Positions 23,392 through 30,986 of a stretch of 64,000 nucleotides of DNA are shown one piece after another. The stretch lies in assembly GCF_025264685.1 (NCBI RefSeq), contig NZ_CP073721.1:4889001-4953000 (forward strand), in the 5' to 3' direction. Below the pieces are notes generated by a model, which was given only the letters and a program-made list of their open reading frames with translations, was not told where the DNA came from and did no database searches. The translations under genes and the position numbers were made by a program. The DNA is from Dactylosporangium roseum (GTDB lineage: Bacteria > Actinomycetota > Actinomycetes > Mycobacteriales > Micromonosporaceae). Numbering within the stretch: position 1 is the stretch's first letter; every line of letters starts with the position of its first letter.

Positions 23392-24120
23392 ATGGCAAGG
23401 ACCACGGTCCTGAGGGACCGCCTGACCGCCGCCGCGAGGCACAGGCGTGCCCTCGACGCGCTCACGGTGTTCCTCGGGATCGGCGGGCTGACGCTCGTGG
23501 TCGTCGGCGCCGCGCCACCGCCGGCGCCGACCAGGGCCGAGCAAGTGGCGCGGGCACCGTCCCGGAGCACGGCACAGGATGAGGCCGCGGCACAGGAGCA
23601 GGCCACGGCGACGGCCGGCACCCCGCCGTCCGGAGCGCCCCGAGCGCCCCGAGCGCTCGGCGCCTCCGTGCCGGTCCGGCTGGAGATCCCCGCCATCCGC
23701 GTGGACACCGCGCTCATGGAGCTCGGGCTCAACGCCGACGGCACCGTCGCCGTCCCGCCGCTGCGGGCGAAGGCACCGGCCGGGTGGTACCGCAACCTCA
23801 GGACCCCCGGCGAAACCGGGCCGTCGGTGATCCTCGGCCACGTCGACACGGCCGCCGAGGGGCCCGCCGTCTTCTACCGGCTGCGCGAGCTGCGCCCCGG
23901 TGACACGGCCACCGTCCGCCGCGCCGACGGCAGCAGCGCGACGTTCACCGTCGAGAGCGTCGTGGCGGTACCGAAGCCGGACTTCCCCACCGACGACGTC
24001 TACGGGCCGGTGGCCTACCCGGCGCTGCGGCTCGTCACGTGCGGCGGGACGTTCGACCGGCTGCACCGCTCGTACCGCGGCAACATCGTGGTCTCCGCCC
24101 GGCTCACCGCGACCGGCTGA
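23392..24120 (+). CDS. Class F sortase
   Basis: 242 residues. N-terminal signal-anchor (ALTVFLGIGGLTLVVVGAA), Ala/Pro/Gln-rich linker, then the sortase beta-barrel: VRLEIPAIRVDTAL, catalytic H150 in ILGHVDT, C217 in LVTCGG and R229 in HRSYRGN. The sequence is of the actinobacterial class F type, a transpeptidase attaching proteins outside the membrane; substrates unknown. It forms a two-gene unit with the low-complexity membrane protein just upstream. Confidence 0.93.
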   Translation: MARTTVLRDRLTAAARHRRALDALTVFLGIGGLTLVVVGAAPPPAPTRAEQVARAPSRSTAQDEAAAQEQATATAGTPPSGAPRAPRALGASVPVRLEIPAIRVDTALMELGLNADGTVAVPPLRAKAPAGWYRNLRTPGETGPSVILGHVDTAAEGPAVFYRLRELRPGDTATVRRADGSSATFTVESVVAVPKPDFPTDDVYGPVAYPALRLVTCGGTFDRLHRSYRGNIVVSARLTATG

Positions 24121-24228
24121 GCGCCGGCGGCCCTGCGCACTCTTGCTGCAATCCCCATCGGTAGCCGGTATCGGCGGCCCGGCCGCCGCACCATCGGTAC
24201 AGGGGCACGACAAGGGGGGAAGCGAGAG

Positions 24229-25299
24229 ATGCACGACGGCGAACATCGACTGCTGCGCGAACTGCTCGACCGGGCCCGGCCCGGATCGCTCACCGTCGCG
24301 GTCGTCGAGGGGCCGCCGGGCAGCGGCAAGACCCGGCTCCTGCGCCGGTTCGCCGACCGCGCCCGGCAGCGTCCCGCGACGGCCGTACTGGACGCGGACT
24401 GGCCCGGCGACCTGCCGTGCCCGGCGCCCGCCGCCACGCTGGTGCTGACCTGCGAGCATCCACAGTGGATCGACCCGCGGGTCTGGCCGGCGCTCGACAC
24501 GCTGGCGCGGACCACCGCGGTGCTCGTGGTGCTGGCCCGCCGGACCGGCGCCGACTGGCCGCCGGGGGCCGCCGCCCGGCCCGGCGCGCACCGGGTCACG
24601 CTCGGCCCGCTGCCGGCCGACGCGGTGACCGAGCTGCTGACCGAACTGCTCGGCGGGCGGCCCGAGCCGGCGGTCGTCGCGCTCGCCGGGGTGGCCGCCG
24701 GGCTGCCCGGAGCGCTCGACGACCTCGCCACCGGCCTGCTGGAGGAGCGGCTCGTCACGGTCGAGGACGGCCGGGCCGTGCTGCTCGCGCCCCGGTTGCC
24801 GGCCCGGACCCGGGCCCGGCTCGCCCAGCGGCTGACCGCGCTGTCCGCGCCGACGCGGCGCGCCCTCCAGGTCGCCTCGACGATCGGACCGGCGTTCGGG
24901 CTGCTGGAGCTCGCGCGCGTGCTGGGCTGCGGCACCGCCGCGCTGCTGCCGGCGGTCGACGAGGCGATGGCGTCCGGCCTGGTCACCGGCGCCGGTGACG
25001 TCCTGATGTTCGGCCACGAACTGGTCCGCGAGGTCGTCGAGGCGTCGCTGCCGCGGCCCGTGGTGGTCGCGCTCCGCGGCGAGCGGGCGCACCCCGGTGT
25101 GCCGGGCTGGGGCGCGTTGACCGAGCAGGAGCGGGAGATCGCCCGCCTGGTCGGCCGGGCGCTGACCAACCAGCAGATCGCCCGGCGGATCGGCCGCTCG
25201 CCGCACACCGTCAACTATCACCTGCGGCAGATCTTCCGGAAGCTCGGCATCGCGTCCCGGGTCGAGCTGGCGTCGCTCTACAGGGCCTCGACGAGTTGA
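24229..25299 (+). CDS. Compact LuxR-family ATPase-type regulator (cluster edge)
   Basis: 356 residues, about a third of a normal LAL regulator. P-loop GPPGSGKT at 28-35; the expected Walker B is weak (LVLTCEHPQWID). Middle part is helical (about 130-290), and the C-terminal LuxR HTH (LTEQEREIARLVGRALTNQQIARRIG, about 295-350) is complete. ATG start after GGGGGGAAGCGAG. Its last 22 bases overlap the 3' end of the converging isochorismatase gene, placing it at the edge of the aminohydroxybenzoate cluster, which it may regulate. Confidence 0.85.
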   Translation: MHDGEHRLLRELLDRARPGSLTVAVVEGPPGSGKTRLLRRFADRARQRPATAVLDADWPGDLPCPAPAATLVLTCEHPQWIDPRVWPALDTLARTTAVLVVLARRTGADWPPGAAARPGAHRVTLGPLPADAVTELLTELLGGRPEPAVVALAGVAAGLPGALDDLATGLLEERLVTVEDGRAVLLAPRLPARTRARLAQRLTALSAPTRRALQVASTIGPAFGLLELARVLGCGTAALLPAVDEAMASGLVTGAGDVLMFGHELVREVVEASLPRPVVVALRGERAHPGVPGWGALTEQEREIARLVGRALTNQQIARRIGRSPHTVNYHLRQIFRKLGIASRVELASLYRASTS

Positions 25300-25892
25300 G
25301 CGGTGGTGAGCGTGACCGCGCACGCCCTGGCCGCGTAGCGCAGGGCGAGCCGGTGGTCCTCGGCGCTGAAGTCGGCGACGGCGTCGGCGACGAGGAACGG
25401 CTGGATGTCGTGCGCGTAGGCGTCGCACGCGGTGAGCAGGCAGCCGAGGTGGGCGAAGACCCCGCAGACGACGAGCTGGTCCCGGCCCATGGCCCGGAGA
25501 TGCCCGGCGAGACCGGTGCGGTGGAAGGCGCTGTACCGGTACTTCGTCACCACCAGGTCGTCCGGCCCGGGCGCCAGCTCCGCGACGATACCGCGGCTGG
25601 CCGGGTCGTCGGTCATGCCCGGTCCCCAGAAGTCGTGGAGCAGCCCGCGGTCGGCCCGGTTCATCCGGCCCGGCTGGGCCGAGTAGATCGCCGGGAGGCC
25701 GGCGGCGCGCAGGGTCGCGACGTTGGCGAGCAGCTCGGTGGTCGGCGACTCGCCCGCCGGGAAGCGGCCGAGGAAGTAGTACTGCATGTCGTGGACGAGC
25801 AGGACGGCCCGGCGCGGGTCGGGCCGCCAGCGGGCCGGGCCCGGGGTGAGGTCACGCGCGGTCGGCATCGGGTAGGGCGCGATGGTCAGCAT
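25278..25892 (-). CDS. phzD-like: PhzD-like isochorismatase (2-amino-2-deoxyisochorismate hydrolase)
   Basis: 204 residues. Close in pattern to phenazine PhzD: opening IAPYPMPTARDL, catalytic D35 in LLVHDMQYYF, DFWGPGM, K117 in TKYRYSAF and GVFAHLGCLLTACDAYAHDIQPF. PhzD removes pyruvate from 2-amino-2-deoxyisochorismate to give trans-2,3-dihydro-3-hydroxyanthranilate (DHHA). The PhzE homologue encoded divergently at 30987 supplies that substrate, which supports this role over plain isochorismate hydrolysis. ATG start overlaps the end of the FAD monooxygenase gene. Last gene of the minus-strand operon. Confidence 0.92.
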   Translation of the reverse strand: MLTIAPYPMPTARDLTPGPARWRPDPRRAVLLVHDMQYYFLGRFPAGESPTTELLANVATLRAAGLPAIYSAQPGRMNRADRGLLHDFWGPGMTDDPASRGIVAELAPGPDDLVVTKYRYSAFHRTGLAGHLRAMGRDQLVVCGVFAHLGCLLTACDAYAHDIQPFLVADAVADFSAEDHRLALRYAARACAVTLTTAQLVEAL

Positions 25893-26935
25893 CCGTAGAG
25901 CCAATCGTGGTCGGAGAGCGTGTCGGGCACGGCGTGGTCGCCGGCCCGGACGCCGCTGTGGACGGCGGCGACGACCCGGTCGACCCGGGCCCGCCGGCTG
26001 TGCTCGAAGCGGTCGAAGCCGCCGCCGGTACGCAGGCTCACGGCGAGGGCGGCGGCGTCCTCGATCGCCTGCGCCGCGCCCTGGGCGAGGAACGGCAGCA
26101 TCGGGTGCGCGGCGTCGCCGATCACGGCGAGGCGTCCCCGGTGCCACCTCGGCATCGGCGGCCGGTCGGACAGTCCATGGTGGACGGTGTCGCGGGCGGC
26201 GGCGAGCAGCTCACGCACCCGCGGATGCCAGCCCTCGCGGGCGGCGTCGAGTCCGGTGCCGGCCGGCACGACCACCACCACGTTGACGGCATCGCCGACG
26301 GGGTAGCAGACGCAGTGCCGGCCGGGGCCGAGCCAGACCAGCACGCGCGGCGGCCCGGCCGGCCAGGGGACGTCGGCGGCGGGGACGAGCGCGCGGTGGA
26401 CGGTGTGGCCGGAGGGCCGCACGTCGTCGACGGTGATGCAGCCGCGGATCGCGGAGTGCAGCCCGTCGGCGCCGATCACGACGCCGGAGCGGTGCCGGGC
26501 GCCACCGGCGAAGCGCAGCTCGACCCCGCCCCGGTGTTCCTCGACGCCGATGCACCGGTGACCGAAGCGCACTGCGGCGGCGCACCGCTCGAAGAGCACG
26601 CGGAGCAGGTCCGCGCGGCGCAGCGTCCGGTACGGCGCACCGTACCGCCGCTCGGCCGCCGCGCCCAGCTCGACCCGGCCGACGAGCGTGTCGTCGTCCC
26701 AGCGGCGCAGTTCCCGGGCGAGGGGCCGCACCGCGACGGCGTCGAGGGCGGGCCCGAGCCCGAGGCGGTCCAGCACGCGCGAGGCGTTCGGCGGGAGCTG
26801 GATGCCGCCGCCCCCGCCGGGCAGCGCGGCGTCGCGCTCGAAGACGGCGCAGCCGAGCCCCGCGGCCTCCAGCGCCAGCGTGGCCGTGAGGCCCGCGATG
26901 CCCCCGCCCACGACCGCGATCCCGGTGTCCGGCAC
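25886..26935 (-). CDS. FAD-dependent aromatic monooxygenase (salicylate-hydroxylase-like)
   Basis: 349 residues, group A flavoprotein hydroxylase. FAD-binding GGGIAGL at residues 10-16, ERDA at the end of the second strand, GADGLHSAIR (DG motif) and GDAAHPMLPFLAQGAAQAIED (GD motif). Such enzymes hydroxylate electron-rich benzoates, sometimes with loss of the carboxylate. In this operon the likely substrates are aminohydroxybenzoates or their condensation product. GTG start 13 bases after the ligase stop; its stop overlaps the isochorismatase start. Confidence 0.9.
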   Translation of the reverse strand: MPDTGIAVVGGGIAGLTATLALEAAGLGCAVFERDAALPGGGGGIQLPPNASRVLDRLGLGPALDAVAVRPLARELRRWDDDTLVGRVELGAAAERRYGAPYRTLRRADLLRVLFERCAAAVRFGHRCIGVEEHRGGVELRFAGGARHRSGVVIGADGLHSAIRGCITVDDVRPSGHTVHRALVPAADVPWPAGPPRVLVWLGPGRHCVCYPVGDAVNVVVVVPAGTGLDAAREGWHPRVRELLAAARDTVHHGLSDRPPMPRWHRGRLAVIGDAAHPMLPFLAQGAAQAIEDAAALAVSLRTGGGFDRFEHSRRARVDRVVAAVHSGVRAGDHAVPDTLSDHDWLYGC

Positions 26936-26948
26936 GACGATCCCTCCC

Positions 26949-28238
26949 TCAGTAGTAGCGCAGTGCCCGGTCCCAGTCCTCGCCCGCGCCGAAGAGGGCG
27001 CGAGGCTTCATGACCTCGGCGGTCGCGGTGAGGAGGTGGTACGGCACCAGCCCGCCCGGCGGCACGGCGGCGACGTCGGCGGTGATGCCGTACGCCCGGC
27101 CGGCCGCCTCGGTGAGCGCGCCGACCGCGGCGGTGCGGTACCGCTCGGCCACCTCGATCTCGATCCGCAGCCGGTCGGCGTCGGCGCGGGCCCGCCAGAA
27201 CATGACGCCGAACTCGGCCGGCAGCCCGAAGACGAGTTCCTCGACGCCGAGCTGGGTGAGCCCGGCCCGGTCGGCCCAGGCGGTCCGCCCGCCGAACGCG
27301 GTGCGCCCGAGGATCCGCACCTCCGGCAGCCACCACCCGCACGGGCAGTCGGTGTAGGCCACCTCGACCTCGTCCTCGATGGCGTACCGCAGCAGCGGCA
27401 TCGCCTCGCGGAACAGCGGAGTGACGACGAGCTGCCCGCGCCCGTCCGGCGTGAGCCGGCCGGTCGCCGGATCGCGGACCTCGAAGATCGCGCGGTCGGC
27501 CCACAGGTGCAGGCGCCCCTGCGGGCACTCCCCGGCGAGGCTGCCGGTCTCGGTCGCCCCGTACTCCTCGACGACCCTGGTGTTCCAGATCTCGCCGATG
27601 CGGGCCCGCCGCGCGGCGCTGAGCGGCTCGCCGCCGACGAAGATCGCCCGCAGGGCCGGGAAGTCCGCGCCGGGCCGGTAGCCGGCGACGGCCGCGGCGG
27701 CGGCCCACAGCAGCGTGTCGGTCGGCAGCGACCAGGTCAGCGTGACGCCGAGGTCGTGCAGGACGCGCACCACCCGCGAGTACGGCATGGCGAGGGACCG
27801 GTTGTCGGCCGGTACCACCGTCGCGCCGCGCAGCCGGGCCGCCGCGTGGGCGAGGTGGCCGGTGATCATCAGCGCGTACGGGGTGCGCACGAGGAACAGG
27901 TCGTCGGGCGTGATGCCGACCCACTTGCGGGCGTACCGCTCGGCGAGGTCGGTCCAGTCACCCTCGGTGTAGTAGGACGCGGTCGGCGCGCCGGTGCTGC
28001 CGCTCGACTCGTGGTAGGTCGCCAGTTCGGACCGGTCGACGGCGAGCAGCCCGAACGGGTAGGCGTCGCGCAGGTCCGCCTTCGTGGTGAGCGGGGCCTC
28101 GGCCAGGTCGGCGGGCACGCCCCGCTTGCGGTAGAACGGCGCTCGGGCGGCGGCCTCCAGCAGCAGCGGCAGCCGCTCCCGCTGGAGCCGGGCCAGGCCG
28201 GCGTAGCTCGACCAGTCGCCGGGCTCGGGGTTCGTCAC
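26949..28238 (-). CDS. PaaK-like aryl-acid AMP ligase (adenylate-forming)
   Basis: 429 residues. Phenylacetate-CoA-ligase superfamily: phosphate loop SSGSTGAPT at 78-86, EEYGATETG at 224-232 and a following cluster of cysteines (ECPQG, TDCPCGWW) that may bind zinc as in some PaaK relatives. It activates an aryl carboxylate as the acyl-AMP and then the thioester or directly an amide/ester. In benzoxazole pathways a ligase of this kind activates 3-hydroxyanthranilate or 3-amino-4-hydroxybenzoate for self-condensation. GTG start overlaps the stop of the amidohydrolase (GTGA). Substrate inferred from neighbours only. Confidence 0.88.
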   Translation of the reverse strand: MTNPEPGDWSSYAGLARLQRERLPLLLEAAARAPFYRKRGVPADLAEAPLTTKADLRDAYPFGLLAVDRSELATYHESSGSTGAPTASYYTEGDWTDLAERYARKWVGITPDDLFLVRTPYALMITGHLAHAAARLRGATVVPADNRSLAMPYSRVVRVLHDLGVTLTWSLPTDTLLWAAAAAVAGYRPGADFPALRAIFVGGEPLSAARRARIGEIWNTRVVEEYGATETGSLAGECPQGRLHLWADRAIFEVRDPATGRLTPDGRGQLVVTPLFREAMPLLRYAIEDEVEVAYTDCPCGWWLPEVRILGRTAFGGRTAWADRAGLTQLGVEELVFGLPAEFGVMFWRARADADRLRIEIEVAERYRTAAVGALTEAAGRAYGITADVAAVPPGGLVPYHLLTATAEVMKPRALFGAGEDWDRALRYY

Positions 28239-28984
28239 AGCGTCTCCAATCGCAGCAGCCGCCGGGCGTTGCCGCCGGCCACCTGGTCCCGGTCCCCGTC
28301 GGACAGCCCGAGCGCGGCGAGCTTCGCCAGCTCGACCGACGGGTGTTGCAGCGGATGTTCGGTGCCGAACAGGACCCGGCCGGGGCCGAGGCGCTCCACC
28401 GCCAGCCGGGCGGTGACGGTGAGGCAGCCCGAGAGCTCGGCGTGGATGTTCGGGACCGGCGCGATCCGGGTGAGGCCGCTCGTGTCGAGGCCGGTGTGTC
28501 CGCAGTGGCCGGAGACGAACGCGACCTCCGGGTGCGCCCGGGCCAGGCGCACGAGGTCCTCGGCACGGGTGCCGGGCCGGCCGAGGCAGACCACGTACAC
28601 CGGGTGCCCGGCGGCGGCCGCGACCCGCACCAGCGCCGTTACCCCGGGCTCGTCGAGCCGGAAGCCGTGGACCGCGGGCGAGAGCTCCAGTCCGCGGTAG
28701 CCGGCCGCCCCGGCGCGGTAGGCGGCGACGTCGCGGCGCGGGTCGGCGAGGAAGAACGGCAGCAGCCGGCCGGCCGAGCCGGCACAGGCCCGCCGGACCG
28801 CCTCGTTGTCGGCGGCGGCCTCGCTGCGGCCGCCGGCGATGATCTGCTCGGCGAGCCGGTCGAGGTCGAGGAGGCCGCCGGCGGCGACGGCGGCGCGGGT
28901 GATCCCGGCGCCGTCCATCGCCGCGAGCAGGGCCTCGGCGGCCCCGGGCCGGGGCGCCAGGCGGGCGTGGAAGTCGACGATCAT
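28235..28984 (-). CDS. Amidohydrolase_2-family protein, possible cyclase
   Basis: 249 residues of the TIM-barrel metal-dependent hydrolase family (PF04909 type). Metal-site elements: D4-F-H6 at the N-terminus, H160 and H163 in SGHCGHTG, and FGTEHPLQHP near 207-216, where E209 replaces the aspartate of the common FGSD motif. In nataxazole and A33853 clusters an amidohydrolase-like protein closes the benzoxazole ring; this gene sits directly before the ligase, the same pairing. Starts 7 bases after the GriH-like gene. Confidence 0.85.
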   Translation of the reverse strand: MIVDFHARLAPRPGAAEALLAAMDGAGITRAAVAAGGLLDLDRLAEQIIAGGRSEAAADNEAVRRACAGSAGRLLPFFLADPRRDVAAYRAGAAGYRGLELSPAVHGFRLDEPGVTALVRVAAAAGHPVYVVCLGRPGTRAEDLVRLARAHPEVAFVSGHCGHTGLDTSGLTRIAPVPNIHAELSGCLTVTARLAVERLGPGRVLFGTEHPLQHPSVELAKLAALGLSDGDRDQVAGGNARRLLRLETL

Positions 28985-28991
28985 CGCCGCG

Positions 28992-30104
28992 TCACTGTTC
29001 GAGGCACAGTTCGTCGATGGGGTAGCCGACGTGCCGCTCCCGCCGGGGCAGGTGGCCGAGGATCCGGTCGCCCGGCTTGAGGGCCGTCGAGTTCAGCACG
29101 GCGCCGCCCGGGCCGAGGATGCGGACGTGCCAGTCGTCCTGGACGATCACGTTGACCGGCTCGCCGGACTCGGCGACGGCGTCGATCGACAACAGCGGCC
29201 GAGTCTCGATCTTGACGCGGCCGACGGTGACCGTGCGGGTGCGCCCGTCCGCCCCGACCGCGAGCACGGTGGCGCCCGCGCGCAGCTCGCTGAGGTATCG
29301 CGTGTGTTCGGGATCGGCGAGCGTATACGACATGATCGCGCCGGCGTTAACGCGGAACGGCCGGGTCGGCATGTACGGCAGCGGGTGCGTCTCGCTGACG
29401 CACAGCACCATGCCCTTCGACCGCGACCCGACCAGGATGCCCTCGTCCTTGCCGAGGTGCGCGCAGGTGTCGACGCACGCCCGCTCCCCCGTGCCGGCGT
29501 GGCTGATGCCGGTGACGGTGAGCTCGACGAGCTCGAGGTCGGGCGAGCGGCGCCCGACGGCCTCCTTGAGCCGACCCGCCTCGCCGGGCGCCGCCGGCGC
29601 GAGCAGGACCGCGTCGGGGCCGTGCTCCAGGACGCTGAGGTTCACGGTCGCGTCCTCGACGCACGCGACGGTGTTGACGATCAGGCCGCGGGCGTCGGCC
29701 GCCGCGGCGAGCACGATCTCGAGGGGGATGTTCGTCGGGTCGCGGAACGACAGCACGGTGCACGGGTCGCGGCGGACGCTGTCGCACGCGACGGCGAGGC
29801 TGTCCGGGTCGGTGACCTCGACGAAGGCGCCGAACCGGCAGCCGGGGAACCTGCCCGCGAGCGTGGCCGGCTCGCCGTGGACGGCGGGGTCGACCACCAC
29901 GAGGTCGGCCTCCCCGAACTCGCCGTCGAGCCCGCCGTCCGGCGGCACGAGGACCCGGGTCACGGTCGGCGGCAGCCCGGCCAGATCGGCCGGGTCGCCG
30001 GCGACGATCGCGTCGAGGCCGTGGTGGATGGCCTCCTGGCAGAGCGCGGCCTTGAGCTCGCCCGCGCCGCGGACGTCGATCCAGCACTGTTTGCTGTCGC
30101 TCAT
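28992..30104 (-). CDS. griH-like: GriH-like 3-dehydroquinate synthase II homologue (3,4-AHBA formation)
   Basis: 370 residues, related to archaeal AroB' and to GriH of grixazone biosynthesis. Seen are CWIDVRGAGELKAAL at the start, GAFVEVTDPDSL, the GTGERACVDTCAHLGKDEGILVGS block, SKGMVLCVSETHPLPYMPTRPF and RVNAGAIMSYTL, all typical of the family. GriH converts the GriI product to 3-amino-4-hydroxybenzoate. The ATG start overlaps the GriI-like stop (ATGA). Presence of both genes together, away from any shikimate locus, favours the AHBA role. Confidence 0.92.
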   Translation of the reverse strand: MSDSKQCWIDVRGAGELKAALCQEAIHHGLDAIVAGDPADLAGLPPTVTRVLVPPDGGLDGEFGEADLVVVDPAVHGEPATLAGRFPGCRFGAFVEVTDPDSLAVACDSVRRDPCTVLSFRDPTNIPLEIVLAAAADARGLIVNTVACVEDATVNLSVLEHGPDAVLLAPAAPGEAGRLKEAVGRRSPDLELVELTVTGISHAGTGERACVDTCAHLGKDEGILVGSRSKGMVLCVSETHPLPYMPTRPFRVNAGAIMSYTLADPEHTRYLSELRAGATVLAVGADGRTRTVTVGRVKIETRPLLSIDAVAESGEPVNVIVQDDWHVRILGPGGAVLNSTALKPGDRILGHLPRRERHVGYPIDELCLEQ

Positions 30105-30883
30105 CGGGCCACCGCCGGGGTCCGGTCGTGCACGACCGCGGCGACCCGGCGGGTCATCGCGGCGGGGTCGGGTGCGGTGAACACCAGCCGCCCGGCGGCG
30201 ACGCCGCCGGCACCGGCCCGCATCGCGTCGGCGAGGTGCGGCAGCACGTCGTCCCCGGTGCCGCCGCCGGCCGCGAGGACCGGGATCGGGCAGCCGGCGG
30301 TGACCGCGGCGATCGCCGCCGCCGAGCGGGGCAGCGCGGTCTTCACGAGGTCGGCGCCGAGGTCGGCGGCGAGCGCCGCGGCGTGCGCGACCACGTCCGG
30401 GGCGCGGCCGTCGCCGATGCCGGGCCCGCGCGGGTAGACCATCGCGAGCAGCGGCACACCCCAGCGGTCGCACTCGCCGGCCACGGCGGCCAGGTCGGCG
30501 ATCTGCCGTCCCTCGGTCGCCGAGCCGGCGTTGACGTGGACGCTGACCCCGTGGGCGCCGAGCCGCAGCGCCTCCTCGACGGTGCACACGAGGTACCGGT
30601 GGTCGGGGTCGGGCGCCAGCGTCGTGCCGGCGCTGAGGTGCACGATGAGCGACATCGAGCGGAACCAGCGGGCGGCGACGCGCCGCACCGCACCCTTGTG
30701 CAGGACGACGGCATCGGCGCCGCCGTCGCTGATCTGGCCGATCAGCCGGTCGAGCTGTCCGTTGTGGACGATCGGGCCGCCGGCGACGGAGTGGTCGAGC
30801 GGCACGACGAGCAGGCCGGCCGCGTCCCGCCGGTGGAGGTGCTGGAGGCGGACGCGCCGGGCGAAGGTGTCATGCACTGGCAT
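30101..30883 (-). CDS. griI-like: GriI-like 2-amino-4,5-dihydroxy-6-one-heptanoate-7-phosphate synthase (class I aldolase)
   Basis: 260 residues, class I fructose-bisphosphate-aldolase-type enzyme. VVPLDHSVAGGP (D30), VLHKGAVRRV, AMVYPRG (Y150) and the Schiff-base lysine K181 in DLVKTALP are visible. GriI condenses aspartate semialdehyde with dihydroxyacetone phosphate to the C7 amino sugar phosphate that GriH aromatises to 3-amino-4-hydroxybenzoate. The archaeal homologue does a related reaction for dehydroquinate. First gene of the six-gene minus-strand operon. ATG chosen because the conserved N-terminus follows. Confidence 0.92.
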   Translation of the reverse strand: MPVHDTFARRVRLQHLHRRDAAGLLVVPLDHSVAGGPIVHNGQLDRLIGQISDGGADAVVLHKGAVRRVAARWFRSMSLIVHLSAGTTLAPDPDHRYLVCTVEEALRLGAHGVSVHVNAGSATEGRQIADLAAVAGECDRWGVPLLAMVYPRGPGIGDGRAPDVVAHAAALAADLGADLVKTALPRSAAAIAAVTAGCPIPVLAAGGGTGDDVLPHLADAMRAGAGGVAAGRLVFTAPDPAAMTRRVAAVVHDRTPAVAR

Positions 30884-30986
30884 GCTCCGGACCGTAGGCC
30901 CGGCGCTGCCCCGTCCTCCACTACCTCTGTGGGCTGCCAGTTCGAGTAGTTGTCCGGCGTCGCGGCGCGGTGCCACGGTGCTGCGC
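30884..30986. promoter_or_regulatory. 103-bp divergent promoter region of the biosynthetic cluster
   Basis: Separates the griI-like operon (minus) from the phzE-like gene (plus), so both halves of precursor supply can be controlled from one site. It contains the least GC-rich stretch near 30925-30955, but no confident -35/-10 hexamers or palindromic operator were found. Confidence 0.5.
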
